From CBDCOD01 sp965219665 (lineage in GTDB: Bacteria; Pseudomonadota; Gammaproteobacteria; CAKMZV01): a stretch of DNA of 64,000 nt. The first letter of the stretch is position 1. Each line of letters starts with the position of its first letter. A model generated the notes under the pieces. The model ran no database searches. It was not told the origin of the DNA and saw nothing but the letters and a program-made list of their open reading frames with translations. Where the stretch lies: contig CBDCOD010000025.1 in the NCBI GenBank assembly GCA_965219665.1, positions 186,001 to 250,000 on the forward strand. The letters run 5' to 3'. Positions 54,105-63,315 of this stretch are shown piece after piece. The translations under genes and the position numbers were made by a program.

Positions 54105-54585
54105 TAGTTTTAGCCCATGTTTTAAATGGTTTCTTTACGAGGTATGTATTATAGTATCGTTGGTCACTTGTTACTTCCTCTCCGAGCCAGGAGGGTTTTT
54201 CAAAATACTCATCTATAGAGCATAATTCAATTTCTGCTACAATGAGTCCAGCATTATCTCCATCAAACACATCAATCTCCCAAAATGAGCCGGCATGCAT
54301 GATAGGCCAACGTGTTTTCTGAATGTGTCTTGAGTCAATGGTGTTTAAAAGAGTTTGGGCTTCGTGTACAGGGATAGGGTATTCAAATTCATGTCGGCTG
54401 TGCCATTCCTCAAAGCAAGTTTTTATGTTTATATGTGCCTGTGCACCGCTAATGCGTACTCTGACTGAATGTGTGCTGTTCTGCGCAACATAGGCTTGGT
54501 GCATTGGTATAGCAGCACTAGCAAAGCGCTTCCAGTCGTCATTGCATACCAAAAACTTTCGTTCGATTTCTTGTGCTAGATTCAT
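54097..54585 (-). CDS. CYTH-domain protein (triphosphate tunnel enzyme)
   Basis: A 162-residue CYTH protein with the family start EIERKFLV (residues 6-13), basic residues in VRVRISG and the acidic EIDVFDG and VAEIEL strands that line the tunnel. Small stand-alone CYTH proteins hydrolyse inorganic triphosphate, while some make cyclic AMP; this one looks like the triphosphatase type. It lies two bases after cysM and overlaps the tolC-type gene. Confidence 0.85.
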   Translation of the reverse strand: MNLAQEIERKFLVCNDDWKRFASAAIPMHQAYVAQNSTHSVRVRISGAQAHINIKTCFEEWHSRHEFEYPIPVHEAQTLLNTIDSRHIQKTRWPIMHAGSFWEIDVFDGDNAGLIVAEIELCSIDEYFEKPSWLGEEVTSDQRYYNTYLVKKPFKTWAKTND

Positions 54586-54587
54586 GT

Positions 54588-55490
54588 CTACGTGTTGTCG
54601 GCTGCATAGACGCCTGTGGACAGGTATCGATCGCCACGGTCACATACAATGGATACTATGCAGCATGATGGTGGTAGATTTTTTGCAAGCTTTAGTGCGG
54701 CATAGAGCGCACCACCTGAGGAAATTCCAGCGAAAATACCTTCACGGCGTGCTAAGAGGCGTGTGTGTTCTTCAGCCTGGGCTGTACTCACTTCTATGAT
54801 ATTGTCTACCCGGTGAGGTTCAAAGAAAGAGGGCAGGTATTCTTTAGGCCATTTACGAATGCCAGGTATATTTGATTCTTCATCTGGTTGAACGCCAATA
54901 ATTTTAATATTGGCATTCTTTTCCTTGAAATAGCGTGAACAGCCTGTGATAGTGCCTGTCGTCCCCATGGCACTAACAAAGTGGGTGATACATCCGCCTG
55001 TTTGCTGCCATATTTCAGGGGCAGTTGCTTGGTAGTGTGCTTGTGGATTATCAGGATTGGCGAATTGGTTAAGTACAGTACCATGGCCTTTTTGTTGCAT
55101 CTCCAATGCTAAATCACGAGCACCTTCCATCCCCTCTTCTTGGGTCACTAAAATCAGCTCGGCTCCATAAGCTGCCATGGCGTCTCGTCTCTCCACACTT
55201 AGGTTGTCAGGCATGATGAGAATCATGTGGTAGCCAAGAATAGAGGCAGCCATAGCTAGAGCGATGCCTGTGTTTCCGCTGGTGGCTTCAATAAGATTTT
55301 GACCGGGCTGAATATCGCCGCGCTTTTGAGCATTTAGTATCATATTGAAGGCGGGTCTATCCTTAACAGAACCTGCAGGATTATTGCCTTCTAACTTGAG
55401 CAGTATCTGTGCCGCATTTTCTGGCTGCAGTCTTTGTAAGAGAACGAGTGGCGTATTGCCAATACAGCCTTCTATGCTGCTAATCTTCAT
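54588..55490 (-). CDS. cysM: Cysteine synthase B CysM
   Basis: A 300-residue PLP enzyme with the cofactor lysine K43 (NNPAGSVKDRP) and EATSGNTG for phosphate binding. The bulky, basic insert after GYHMILIMPDNLSVERR and the overall pattern match CysM rather than CysK. It makes cysteine from O-acetylserine and sulfide, and CysM can also use thiosulfate. It overlaps the clpA stop by four bases (ATGA). Confidence 0.92.
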   Translation of the reverse strand: MKISSIEGCIGNTPLVLLQRLQPENAAQILLKLEGNNPAGSVKDRPAFNMILNAQKRGDIQPGQNLIEATSGNTGIALAMAASILGYHMILIMPDNLSVERRDAMAAYGAELILVTQEEGMEGARDLALEMQQKGHGTVLNQFANPDNPQAHYQATAPEIWQQTGGCITHFVSAMGTTGTITGCSRYFKEKNANIKIIGVQPDEESNIPGIRKWPKEYLPSFFEPHRVDNIIEVSTAQAEEHTRLLARREGIFAGISSGGALYAALKLAKNLPPSCCIVSIVCDRGDRYLSTGVYAADNT

Positions 55491-57739
55491 GCTGTGGCAG
55501 TACGTTTTTTAGCTGCTTTAGGAATAGTATCAAAGGATAGCATATCGTTCTTGAGTGTTACACGCGCCAAACCACCTTTTTTTAGGCATCCAAATAGTAA
55601 CTCATTTGCCAGAGGAGAAGCAATGTGGTCCTGGATAAAGCGCTTGAGTGGTCGTGCTCCCATGTCTTTATCATAACCCTTTTCTGCAATCCATTTGCGA
55701 GCGGTGTCAGCAACGTCTAAACGTACATTTTGTTTAGCTAATCGCTCTTCTAACTCAAATAAAGTTTTATCAACCACCTGCAAGATTTGCTCATTCTGTA
55801 GTGCAGAAAACATTACTACAGCGTCTAAACGGTTGCGAAATTCCGGAGAAAAATACCGCTGTATTGCTTTGCTAACATCATGGCTGTGGTCTTGGTCAAC
55901 AAATCCTAAACTACTGCGTTGAGCGTGCTCTGTTCCGATATTAGAAGTCATAATAATAATTGCGTCTTTAAAGTTAGCTGTTCGACCGCTATTATCAGTG
56001 AGGCTTCCATAGTCCATAACTTGTAGAAAAATATTAAACAAATCTGGATGCGCCTTTTCAATTTCATCAAATAAGACAACAGCATGAGGTTGCCGATTAA
56101 GAGCTTCTGTTAGCAACCCGCCTTTATTAAAGCCAACATAGCCTGGAGGGGATCCAATTAGGCGTGATGCCGTGTGCGGCTCCATATATTCGGACATATC
56201 AAAGCGTACTAAATCAATACCCATATTCAAGGACAGCTGACGGCAAAGCTCTGTTTTGCCAACGCCAGTTGGTCCGACGAATAGAAAACTACCCAAAGGT
56301 CGGTTTTCATCTCGCAGCCCTGCTTTAGTGAGTTTTATGGCGTTCGTAATAGTTTCTACTGCGGTATCCTGACCAAAAATAACCCGTTTTAGGTTGCGCG
56401 ATAAATTTTTAACTGTGGTGCGCTGCGTTTTTGACATTTTTTCTATAGGCACTTTACACATTTGGGCGATGATGGCTTCAATATCATTGGCGTTTATAGA
56501 ATGGTTTTGCCTATTGATAAGCTGCTGGCGAGCACCTGCCTCATCTAAAACATCAATGGTCTTATCAGGCGCTTTATTGAAATGAATATGACGATAGGAC
56601 AGATGTACAGCGCGCTCTAAGGCTTGGTGTGTATATTTAACGTTGTGGTGTTTCTCTAGAGAAGGTTTAAGCCCTTTGATAATTTCTAATGTTTGTTGCT
56701 CAATGGGCTCATTGATGTCAATTTGCTGGAATCGTCTTGCTAAGGCTTTATCTTGTTGGAATACTTCTCGGAATTCCTCATAGGTTGTTGCGCCTATGCA
56801 GCGTAATGTGCCATTGGCCAATAGTGGTTTGATAAGGTTAGAAGCATCCATGCTATTACCGCTTGTTGCGCCTGTTCCTATAAGCATATGAATTTCATCA
56901 ATAAAGAGCACAGCATGATCTACTTCATTTAATCCACTAATAATTCTGTTTAAGCGCTTTTCAAAGTCACCGCGGTATTTCGTACCCGCTACTAGAGCAC
57001 CTAAATCCAGGCTATAGACTTCAGCATTGAGTAACTGATCAGGCACTTCTCCTTGCACAATTTTTAGCGCTAAACCTTCGGCAATAGCTGTTTTTCCTAC
57101 ACCAGGATCACCAACCAGTATTGGATTGTTCTTGCGACGGCGGCATAGAATTTGCGCGCACCTTTCTAGTTCTTGGGTACGGCCGATTAAGGGGTCAATA
57201 TGACCTGCCATGGCTAATTCGTTTAGATTGCTGGTGTATTTTCCTAAAACTGAGGAAGCAACTTCTTCATCTTCTGTATTATCATCATCTGTATTCCATT
57301 GATCGCCGCGCTCGTCTGTATCATGTGTTAGCCACATTACTAAACTTAATCGATCAACACCCTGTTTTTCTAGAAAGTAGAGTGCGTGACTATCAGGCTC
57401 CGCATATAGACTGATGAGCACATTGATTGCATTAACCTCATTTTGTCCTGACCCTTGAACTTGGTAGATAGCACGTTGAATAACGCGCTGAAAACTTAAA
57501 CTGGGCTGCACGCTGATTTCTGGGTGACCTTTAGATTTGGGAAGTATCGTGCGCAGAAATGCTTCTAAATCATCGGCTAACTGTTTCAAGTTTACATCTT
57601 GGCGTTCTAGTACATGAATGGCTTCTATATTGCTCAACAAAGATAAGAGCAGATGTTCTGGGGTCACCAAATCGTGTTCTCTTTCATGCGCTAGCACAAA
57701 GGCATCATTTAAACTTTTTTGTAAATTCTCATGTAGCAT
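55487..57739 (-). CDS. clpA: ATP-dependent Clp protease ATPase subunit ClpA
   Basis: A 750-residue double AAA+ unfoldase with an N-domain (1-145), an acidic linker, the first Walker A GDPGVGKT (210-217) and a second one GPTGVGKTE near 490. The ClpP-binding loop shows LGF (RSSLGFVDQ) in place of the E. coli IGL. It feeds ClpP with substrates, directed by ClpS encoded just upstream. Confidence 0.96.
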   Translation of the reverse strand: MLHENLQKSLNDAFVLAHEREHDLVTPEHLLLSLLSNIEAIHVLERQDVNLKQLADDLEAFLRTILPKSKGHPEISVQPSLSFQRVIQRAIYQVQGSGQNEVNAINVLISLYAEPDSHALYFLEKQGVDRLSLVMWLTHDTDERGDQWNTDDDNTEDEEVASSVLGKYTSNLNELAMAGHIDPLIGRTQELERCAQILCRRRKNNPILVGDPGVGKTAIAEGLALKIVQGEVPDQLLNAEVYSLDLGALVAGTKYRGDFEKRLNRIISGLNEVDHAVLFIDEIHMLIGTGATSGNSMDASNLIKPLLANGTLRCIGATTYEEFREVFQQDKALARRFQQIDINEPIEQQTLEIIKGLKPSLEKHHNVKYTHQALERAVHLSYRHIHFNKAPDKTIDVLDEAGARQQLINRQNHSINANDIEAIIAQMCKVPIEKMSKTQRTTVKNLSRNLKRVIFGQDTAVETITNAIKLTKAGLRDENRPLGSFLFVGPTGVGKTELCRQLSLNMGIDLVRFDMSEYMEPHTASRLIGSPPGYVGFNKGGLLTEALNRQPHAVVLFDEIEKAHPDLFNIFLQVMDYGSLTDNSGRTANFKDAIIIMTSNIGTEHAQRSSLGFVDQDHSHDVSKAIQRYFSPEFRNRLDAVVMFSALQNEQILQVVDKTLFELEERLAKQNVRLDVADTARKWIAEKGYDKDMGARPLKRFIQDHIASPLANELLFGCLKKGGLARVTLKNDMLSFDTIPKAAKKRTATA

Positions 57740-57742
57740 AGT

Positions 57743-58066
57743 CTAACTCATTGGTTGTGCTTCGCATAGCAAGGGATGACCATGTTTGCGTGCATAGGTA
57801 TTAGATTGCTGCGCCTTGGTTTCTGCCCAATCTCTACTGCATCCCTCCACAATGGTAGCGCGCCCTTCATTATGGATGGTCATAGCAATACGCTGAGCAT
57901 CATCCACTGTTTTGGAAAATATAGTACACAAGACTTCTACAACAAAATCCACAGTGGTGAAATCATCGTTAATCATAACAATGCAGAAAAAACGGGGTGT
58001 TTTAACTTGGCTTTCGTTTTTTACCTGTGTTTTTGTACTCATTAATCGTGTGTTTTCAGATGTCAT
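57743..58066 (-). CDS. clpS: Clp protease adaptor ClpS
   Basis: A 107-residue adaptor with the core INDDFTTVDFVVEVL and a HNEGRA-type helix end. It binds N-degron substrates and hands them to ClpA. It lies three bases before clpA. A second ATG at 58042 is possible but leaves a shorter tail. Confidence 0.93.
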   Translation of the reverse strand: MTSENTRLMSTKTQVKNESQVKTPRFFCIVMINDDFTTVDFVVEVLCTIFSKTVDDAQRIAMTIHNEGRATIVEGCSRDWAETKAQQSNTYARKHGHPLLCEAQPMS

Positions 58067-58168
58067 ATATTTATTATACGCTTATGCGGCCTTAGTTCCT
58101 GTTTAACTGTGTCTCATGTGTTTATTTTTTAGGGTTAAACGTGCGAAATTCAAGCAGTAAAAGAACCT

Positions 58169-58774
58169 TCAGAAAGGAAGAGGGGCTTTGATAGTGATTG
58201 GATAATGCAGGTAAGGATGTATAAAACACAAATAGTGTGCGTGCAGTAATAGACGATTGAGCATTGGCTGGGGGTTGTATAGAGGGTCTCCAACAATGGG
58301 ATGCCCAATGGCAGCAAGGTGCATGCGTAGTTGGTGTGTTCTTCCTGTAGTCGGCATAAGCTGTAGACGACTACAGGTTATATCATGGCGCAATAGATGC
58401 CATACAGTTTGCGCCCATTTGCCTTTTGCGTGGCACACTATCTGCCTGGGGCGCTCAGGCCAGTTACGCCGCAATGGCAAATGAATACTACCCCTGTTAC
58501 CTTGAATGATACCTTTTGTTACAGCGATATAAGATTTTTTTAGTGTGCGTTGGCGAAACTGTAGTTGCAATTTTTTTTGGGTGTCTTTGTTCAATGCAAA
58601 TAGAATGACGCCAGAAGTTGGCTCATCTAAGCGGTGTACGATATGTGCGTTATATGCTCTATCTATTAGGGATCTATATAGATTGTCACGCTGTGTGTCT
58701 TTTGCTGGAACAGATAGTAGATTTGCAGGCTTATTTATGGCTATTATCCAAGGATCTTGATATAAAACATGCAT
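58169..58774 (-). CDS. rluA: RluA-type pseudouridine synthase
   Basis: A 201-residue enzyme of the RluA family without an S4 domain. The catalytic D50 lies in HRLDEPTSG, and the later RTHQLRMHLAAIGHPIVGDPLY is the family signature. The short form without S4 matches RluA, which modifies 23S rRNA position 746 and some tRNAs. The Glu after HRLD is less common than Met. Confidence 0.87.
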   Translation of the reverse strand: MHVLYQDPWIIAINKPANLLSVPAKDTQRDNLYRSLIDRAYNAHIVHRLDEPTSGVILFALNKDTQKKLQLQFRQRTLKKSYIAVTKGIIQGNRGSIHLPLRRNWPERPRQIVCHAKGKWAQTVWHLLRHDITCSRLQLMPTTGRTHQLRMHLAAIGHPIVGDPLYNPQPMLNRLLLHAHYLCFIHPYLHYPITIKAPLPF

Positions 58775-58822
58775 AATTAGGTCAGCACGCTATGAGGAAA
58801 ACAATCTAACCGACTTCCCTTA

Positions 58823-58860
58823 TAAAAGAACTGCCACTTACATTGCATAAGCAGCAGTTC
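58823..58860 (-). terminator. Rho-independent terminator after nrdB
   Basis: GAACTGC and GCAGTTC (58828-58834 with 58854-58860) form a 7-bp stem. In the nrdB direction it is followed immediately by UUUUAU. It lies 43 bp past the nrdB stop. A flanking CCCTT/AAGGG pair could lengthen the stem. Confidence 0.62.
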
Positions 58861-58902
58861 AAGGGATGATGATCAGTTATTGTTCCAGAAGTCTATAGTC
58901 TA

Positions 58903-60183
58903 TTACCAATTTAGAGATCCTCCCGACTGGTACTCGGTGACGCGGGTCTCAAAAAAATTCTTTTCTTTTTTGAGATCTACTACTTCACTCATCCATGGCA
59001 TGGGATTACCGGCGTCAGGAAATTGCTCAATGATGCCTAATTGCTTACAGCGGCGATTGGCTATAAACTGCAAATACTGCTTGATGGTGACTGCATTGAG
59101 TCCTAAAATTCCATTAGGCATGGTATCGTGCGCGTATGCAACCTCAAGATCTATGGCTTCTAATAGCATTTTGACGATCGAATGCTCAAATTCGTTATTC
59201 CATAGCTCAGGGTTTTCATTGCGAATTTGGTTAATTGCATCAATACCGAAGTTAAAATGCACAGACTCATCGCGCATGATGTACTGGTATTGTTCAGCAA
59301 TTCCGGTCATTTTGTTGCGCCTTCCTAAAGATAAAATTTGTGCAAATCCGGTATAAAACCATAGTGACTCCATACAGACGTATAGGGCAAACATATTGCG
59401 CACAAACTGGCGCTTATTTTCTAAGGTATCTGTTTTGAAAGAAGGATCTTCCAAAGCTTTTGTATGCTCCAGAGCCCATGCGGCTTTATCATGAACAGAA
59501 GGAATCTCCATATACATGTTAAAAATCTCTCCTTCGTCTAAGCCTAAACTATCCACAATATACTGAAAAGTATGTGTGTGAATTGCCTCCTCAAAAGCCT
59601 GACGCAGCAAATACTGACGGCACTCTGGATTGCTTAGGTGGCGGTATACAGAAAATATGATATTATTTGCAACTAGAGATTCGCTAGATGAAAAGAAGCC
59701 CAAGTTTCTTTTAATCATTAAGCGCTCATCCTCTGTCAGTGCATCGCCTGAACGCCACATTTCAATATCGCGTGTCATAGGCACTTCAGTAGGCATCCAA
59801 TGATTGGCACAGCCTGACAAATATTTTTCCCATGCCCAGTGATATTTAATGGGTACTAATTGGTTAACGTCTGCTCGTGAATTGAGCATATATTTATCCT
59901 CTACCCGAACACGTACTCCAGATTTTGTTTCAGTAACACTATCTTCTGAGGGCAGATTTTGTGTGTTGTACTCCACTTGATTTTGGTTGCTGGCAACATC
60001 CTCATTTTCTATAGATCTATCCAGATACTGTATAGGTTCTGGTATATCAAAAGTGTTTAAGAGCGCTGCAAGTGGGTTGTCCGTGTTGTGTATTGATTCA
60101 TGAGGCGCTATCGGAGAACCCTGTCTTTCTTCTAAGGCATCAGAGTCTGCAGATTTTGGGAGAAGATCAGAGGATGTGTTCAT
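58903..60183 (-). CDS. nrdB: Ribonucleotide reductase beta subunit, class Ic type
   Basis: A 426-residue R2 protein. Metal ligands are E168, E199, H202, E272, E306 and H309. The position of the radical tyrosine is F206 (HTHTFQY), confirmed by the codon TTT. This is the mark of class Ic enzymes such as that of Chlamydia, which use a Mn/Fe centre. W129 and Y301, matching the electron-relay W51 and Y222 of Chlamydia, are present, as is the C-terminal NFFETRVTEYQ. It has an unusual acidic N-terminal extension of about 80 residues. It lies 43 bp after nrdA. Confidence 0.95.
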   Translation of the reverse strand: MNTSSDLLPKSADSDALEERQGSPIAPHESIHNTDNPLAALLNTFDIPEPIQYLDRSIENEDVASNQNQVEYNTQNLPSEDSVTETKSGVRVRVEDKYMLNSRADVNQLVPIKYHWAWEKYLSGCANHWMPTEVPMTRDIEMWRSGDALTEDERLMIKRNLGFFSSSESLVANNIIFSVYRHLSNPECRQYLLRQAFEEAIHTHTFQYIVDSLGLDEGEIFNMYMEIPSVHDKAAWALEHTKALEDPSFKTDTLENKRQFVRNMFALYVCMESLWFYTGFAQILSLGRRNKMTGIAEQYQYIMRDESVHFNFGIDAINQIRNENPELWNNEFEHSIVKMLLEAIDLEVAYAHDTMPNGILGLNAVTIKQYLQFIANRRCKQLGIIEQFPDAGNPMPWMSEVVDLKKEKNFFETRVTEYQSGGSLNW

Positions 60184-60226
60184 AGAGTATTCCTAATAAT
60201 ACTTAAATTAATTTAACGCAAGCATT

Positions 60227-63067
60227 TTATTGGCAGGCTTCGCAGTCGGGGTCAGTGATTGAGCATACTTTGGGAGTGCTATTTTGAAGAGTGACGCCGC
60301 TTAACCTTCCCTTATCTACAGTGCTTTTCTCAATAGAGGTAGCGGCTAGTGAGCGTAGATAATATGTGGTCTTTAAGCCTTTCGTCCATGCTAATTTATA
60401 AATTTTATCTAGTTTGGTCCCAGAGGGTTCGGCTAGGTAAAGGTTTAGTGATTGTGCCTGATCAATCCATTTTTGACGGCGAGAGGCGCATTCAATTAGC
60501 CAGGCAGGGTCAATTTCGAAGGCAGTGGCATATAAAGTTTTTAAGTACTCAGGTACACGCTTTATCTCGGATAAATCACCGTCGAAAAATTTCAGGTCAT
60601 TGCGCATGGCTTCATCCCACAACCCTTCTTTTTTTAGGTCAATAACTAGAGCTGGGTTGATGATCGTAAAGTCACCGGATAAGTTTGCTTTCACATATAA
60701 ATTTTTATAAGTAGGTTCGATAGACTGTGAGATGCCACATATATTGGCAATAGTTGCCGTGGGTGCAATCGCCATGGTATTGGAATTTCTCATGCCATGC
60801 TTTTGTATGTGCTGGCGTAGTCCATCCCAATCTAAGGTACTCTCTTGATTTTGTTTAAAGAAACCATCGCGCTCTTTTTGTAATAATGCTACTGAATCAA
60901 TAGGCAGAATGCCCTGTTGCCAGAGAGAGCCTTGGTAGGAGTCGTATGTGCCACGCTCTTTTGCCAAGTAACTGGAAGCTTTGATAGTGTAGTAACTAAT
61001 CTGTTCCATAGACTGGTCAGCAAACGTAACTGCTGCCTCACTGCTATAGGGAATACGCATTTTGTATAACGCATCATGGAACCCCATTATGCCCAAGCCT
61101 ACAGGTCTGTGACGCAGATTAGAGTTTTTTGCTTTATCAATACTGTAGTAGTTATATTCAATGACATTGTCAAGCATGCGCATGGCTAGCGTAATCGTGC
61201 GCTCTAATTTAGCGCAATTTAATTTGCCATGTTCATCAATATGTTGTACTAGATTGATGCTGCCAAGATTACATACAGCAATTTCTTCACTATTCGTATT
61301 TAGTGTAATTTCAGTGCATAAATTGGATGAGTGGACGACACCAGTATGTTGCTGAGGTGATCGAATATTACAAGGATCTTTGAATGTAATCCATGGATGC
61401 CCTGTCTCAAAGAGCATAGTCAGCATTTTGCGCCAGAGATCAACGGCATTGAGTGTCCTACTTTTGATCTTCCCTTGGGCAGCAAGTGCTTCATAGTGTG
61501 TATAGCGTGCTTCAAATTCGTTGCCATATAAATCGTGTAAATCGTGTGTCTCGTTAGGTGAGAAGAGGGTCCACTTTTGTTCCTTTGCAACACGTTGCAT
61601 AAACAAATCGGGTACCCAATTTGCAGTATTCATGTCGTGTGTTCGGCGCCTGTCATCCCCGGTGTTTTTGCGTAAGTCCAAAAATTCTTCAATATCAAGG
61701 TGCCATGTTTCAAGATAGGCGCAGACGGCTCCTTTGCGTTTGCCTCCTTGGTTGACAGCTAAGGCAGTATCATTTGCGACTTTTAGGAAGGGAACCACGC
61801 CTTGAGAAGAGCCATTAGTTCCCTTGATATGAGCTCCCATAGCACGCACAGGTGTCCAGTCGTTACCCAGTCCACCTGCAAATTTAGATAATAAAGCATT
61901 TTCTTTAATACCATCATAAATAGAACCTAAATCATCAGCTATAGTGGTCAGGTAGCAGGAGGATAATTGAGGTCTGCAGGTGCCAGAATTAAATAAAGTT
62001 GGCGTTGAGCACATAAAATCAAAAGAGGACAGGAGATTGTAGAACTCTATAGCCCGTTGTGTTTTGTTTTCTTCATGAGTAGCAAGTCCCATCGCTACAC
62101 GCATAAAAAAGCACTGTGGCAATTCTAGTCTGGTGTTGTCATGATGAATGAAGTAGCGATCATATAGCGTTTGTATGCCGAGGTAGTTAAATAGTAAGTC
62201 AGCCTTTGCATTAAGTGCACTCCCTAATTCTGCCAAGTCATAGCCTTCTAATAAATGCGGGCTGAGCAATTCCAGCTCGACCGCTTTTTGAATATACATT
62301 GGGAATACGACAGGATAGTGTTGCGCCATATCTGTCTGGGTAGAAAACACATTTTTTTGATAGAGAGCAGTTAATGCCTCATGACGTAAACTATCCAGTA
62401 ATAAGCGAGCTGCTACATAAGAATAGTTTGGTTCTTCCTCAATTTTTGTGCGAGCAGCCATAACGAGTGCTTGGCTAAGTTCCTCTTCACTGATACCATC
62501 ATATAGATTGGCATCTACCGCGTTGAGAACGCTAGCAGGATTAACCCCCTCAATGTTCTGGCAAGCTTCATCAATTACCGCTTCCAAGCGCGTTATATTA
62601 AGAGGGAAGGCTTGCCCATCTTTGGAGTTCACCATTAAATTCTGTCGCAGAGTCAAGTGTCCAGTTTGCTTGCGTTCGCGTTCCTTAGAGCGCTCTTCGC
62701 GATAAAGCACGTAGGCGCGTGCTACTTTCTGCTCTCCATTGCGCATTAGCGCTAATTCAACTTGGTCTTGAATATCTTCAATATACATTGGAGTGCCTGG
62801 GGCTGTCCTACGTGTCACTGCAAGAGAAACATGTTCAGTGAATGTAGTAATGGTCTCCTTGATGCTCTGGGCATTACTGCTTTCAATGCCTTTTGTGGCA
62901 TTAAAAGCTTTAGCTATCGCAATGGCAATTTTTTGAGGGTCAAAAGCGGATATTTCACCATTGCGACGGCGCACACTATATGCACTCCAAGCAGACTTAT
63001 TGGTTGTATGAGTAGACTGGCTTTCTTTAACTTCGTTTACAGGGGTTTGTGTTGAGGTTATTGACAT
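60227..63067 (-). CDS. nrdA: Ribonucleoside-diphosphate reductase alpha subunit NrdA
   Basis: A 946-residue class I large subunit with two N-terminal ATP-cone regions (about 30-120 and 130-225). Active-site cysteines lie in GTCRPQLSSCYL and SSNLCTEI/AVCNLGS, and the C-terminal redox pair in DCEACQ. It reduces ribonucleotides for DNA synthesis. ATG 63067 is chosen because GTGGAA lies just upstream; an upstream start would overlap the regulatory palindromes. Confidence 0.95.
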   Translation of the reverse strand: MSITSTQTPVNEVKESQSTHTTNKSAWSAYSVRRRNGEISAFDPQKIAIAIAKAFNATKGIESSNAQSIKETITTFTEHVSLAVTRRTAPGTPMYIEDIQDQVELALMRNGEQKVARAYVLYREERSKERERKQTGHLTLRQNLMVNSKDGQAFPLNITRLEAVIDEACQNIEGVNPASVLNAVDANLYDGISEEELSQALVMAARTKIEEEPNYSYVAARLLLDSLRHEALTALYQKNVFSTQTDMAQHYPVVFPMYIQKAVELELLSPHLLEGYDLAELGSALNAKADLLFNYLGIQTLYDRYFIHHDNTRLELPQCFFMRVAMGLATHEENKTQRAIEFYNLLSSFDFMCSTPTLFNSGTCRPQLSSCYLTTIADDLGSIYDGIKENALLSKFAGGLGNDWTPVRAMGAHIKGTNGSSQGVVPFLKVANDTALAVNQGGKRKGAVCAYLETWHLDIEEFLDLRKNTGDDRRRTHDMNTANWVPDLFMQRVAKEQKWTLFSPNETHDLHDLYGNEFEARYTHYEALAAQGKIKSRTLNAVDLWRKMLTMLFETGHPWITFKDPCNIRSPQQHTGVVHSSNLCTEITLNTNSEEIAVCNLGSINLVQHIDEHGKLNCAKLERTITLAMRMLDNVIEYNYYSIDKAKNSNLRHRPVGLGIMGFHDALYKMRIPYSSEAAVTFADQSMEQISYYTIKASSYLAKERGTYDSYQGSLWQQGILPIDSVALLQKERDGFFKQNQESTLDWDGLRQHIQKHGMRNSNTMAIAPTATIANICGISQSIEPTYKNLYVKANLSGDFTIINPALVIDLKKEGLWDEAMRNDLKFFDGDLSEIKRVPEYLKTLYATAFEIDPAWLIECASRRQKWIDQAQSLNLYLAEPSGTKLDKIYKLAWTKGLKTTYYLRSLAATSIEKSTVDKGRLSGVTLQNSTPKVCSITDPDCEACQ

Positions 63068-63094
63068 TTTTTCCACAAGTATTTCACAGGTTAA

Positions 63095-63110
63095 ACACAA
63101 TATATAGTTG
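63095..63110 (-). promoter_or_regulatory. NrdR box proximal to nrdA
   Basis: ACACAATATATAGTTG matches the NrdR consensus (acaCwAtATaTwGtgt) at 14 of 16 positions. NrdR represses ribonucleotide reductase genes by binding two such boxes. It is 28 bp before the nrdA ATG. Confidence 0.75.
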
Positions 63111-63126
63111 ATAGATCTGCACATAG

Positions 63127-63142
63127 ACCCAATATGTTGGGT
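63127..63142 (-). promoter_or_regulatory. NrdR box distal to nrdA
   Basis: ACCCAATATGTTGGGT matches the NrdR consensus at 13 of 16 positions and is a nearly perfect palindrome. Its centre is 32 bp from the first box, the three-turn spacing usual for NrdR pairs. Longer flanks could also form a hairpin in RNA. Confidence 0.7.
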
Positions 63143-63250
63143 CTGTGCATGGGTGACATTAAACCAGAAAAAAAGAATTTTTTAGCAGGTTTTTTTATAC
63201 TATTTGTTGGGATTGTTATTCAAAAATGTATAAAGAAGGCTGCTGCTTGA

Positions 63251-63269
63251 TAGCTGTGCAGCACAGCTA
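63251..63269 (-). terminator. Hairpin after the acetoacetyl-CoA synthetase gene
   Basis: TAGCTGTG and CACAGCTA (63251-63258 with 63262-63269) form a perfect 8-bp stem with a 3-base loop, 47 bp past the gene end. The U-rich stretch further downstream is not immediate, so this is a weak terminator candidate. Confidence 0.4.
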
Positions 63270-63315
63270 CAATCGATGATATTCAAAGAATACCGAGTGT
63301 GAAGAAGTTCACTGC

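Noticed and set aside
58880..59356. 158-codon plus-strand frame opposite nrdB
   Set aside because: It lies against the conserved C-terminal part of nrdB and has no family resemblance.
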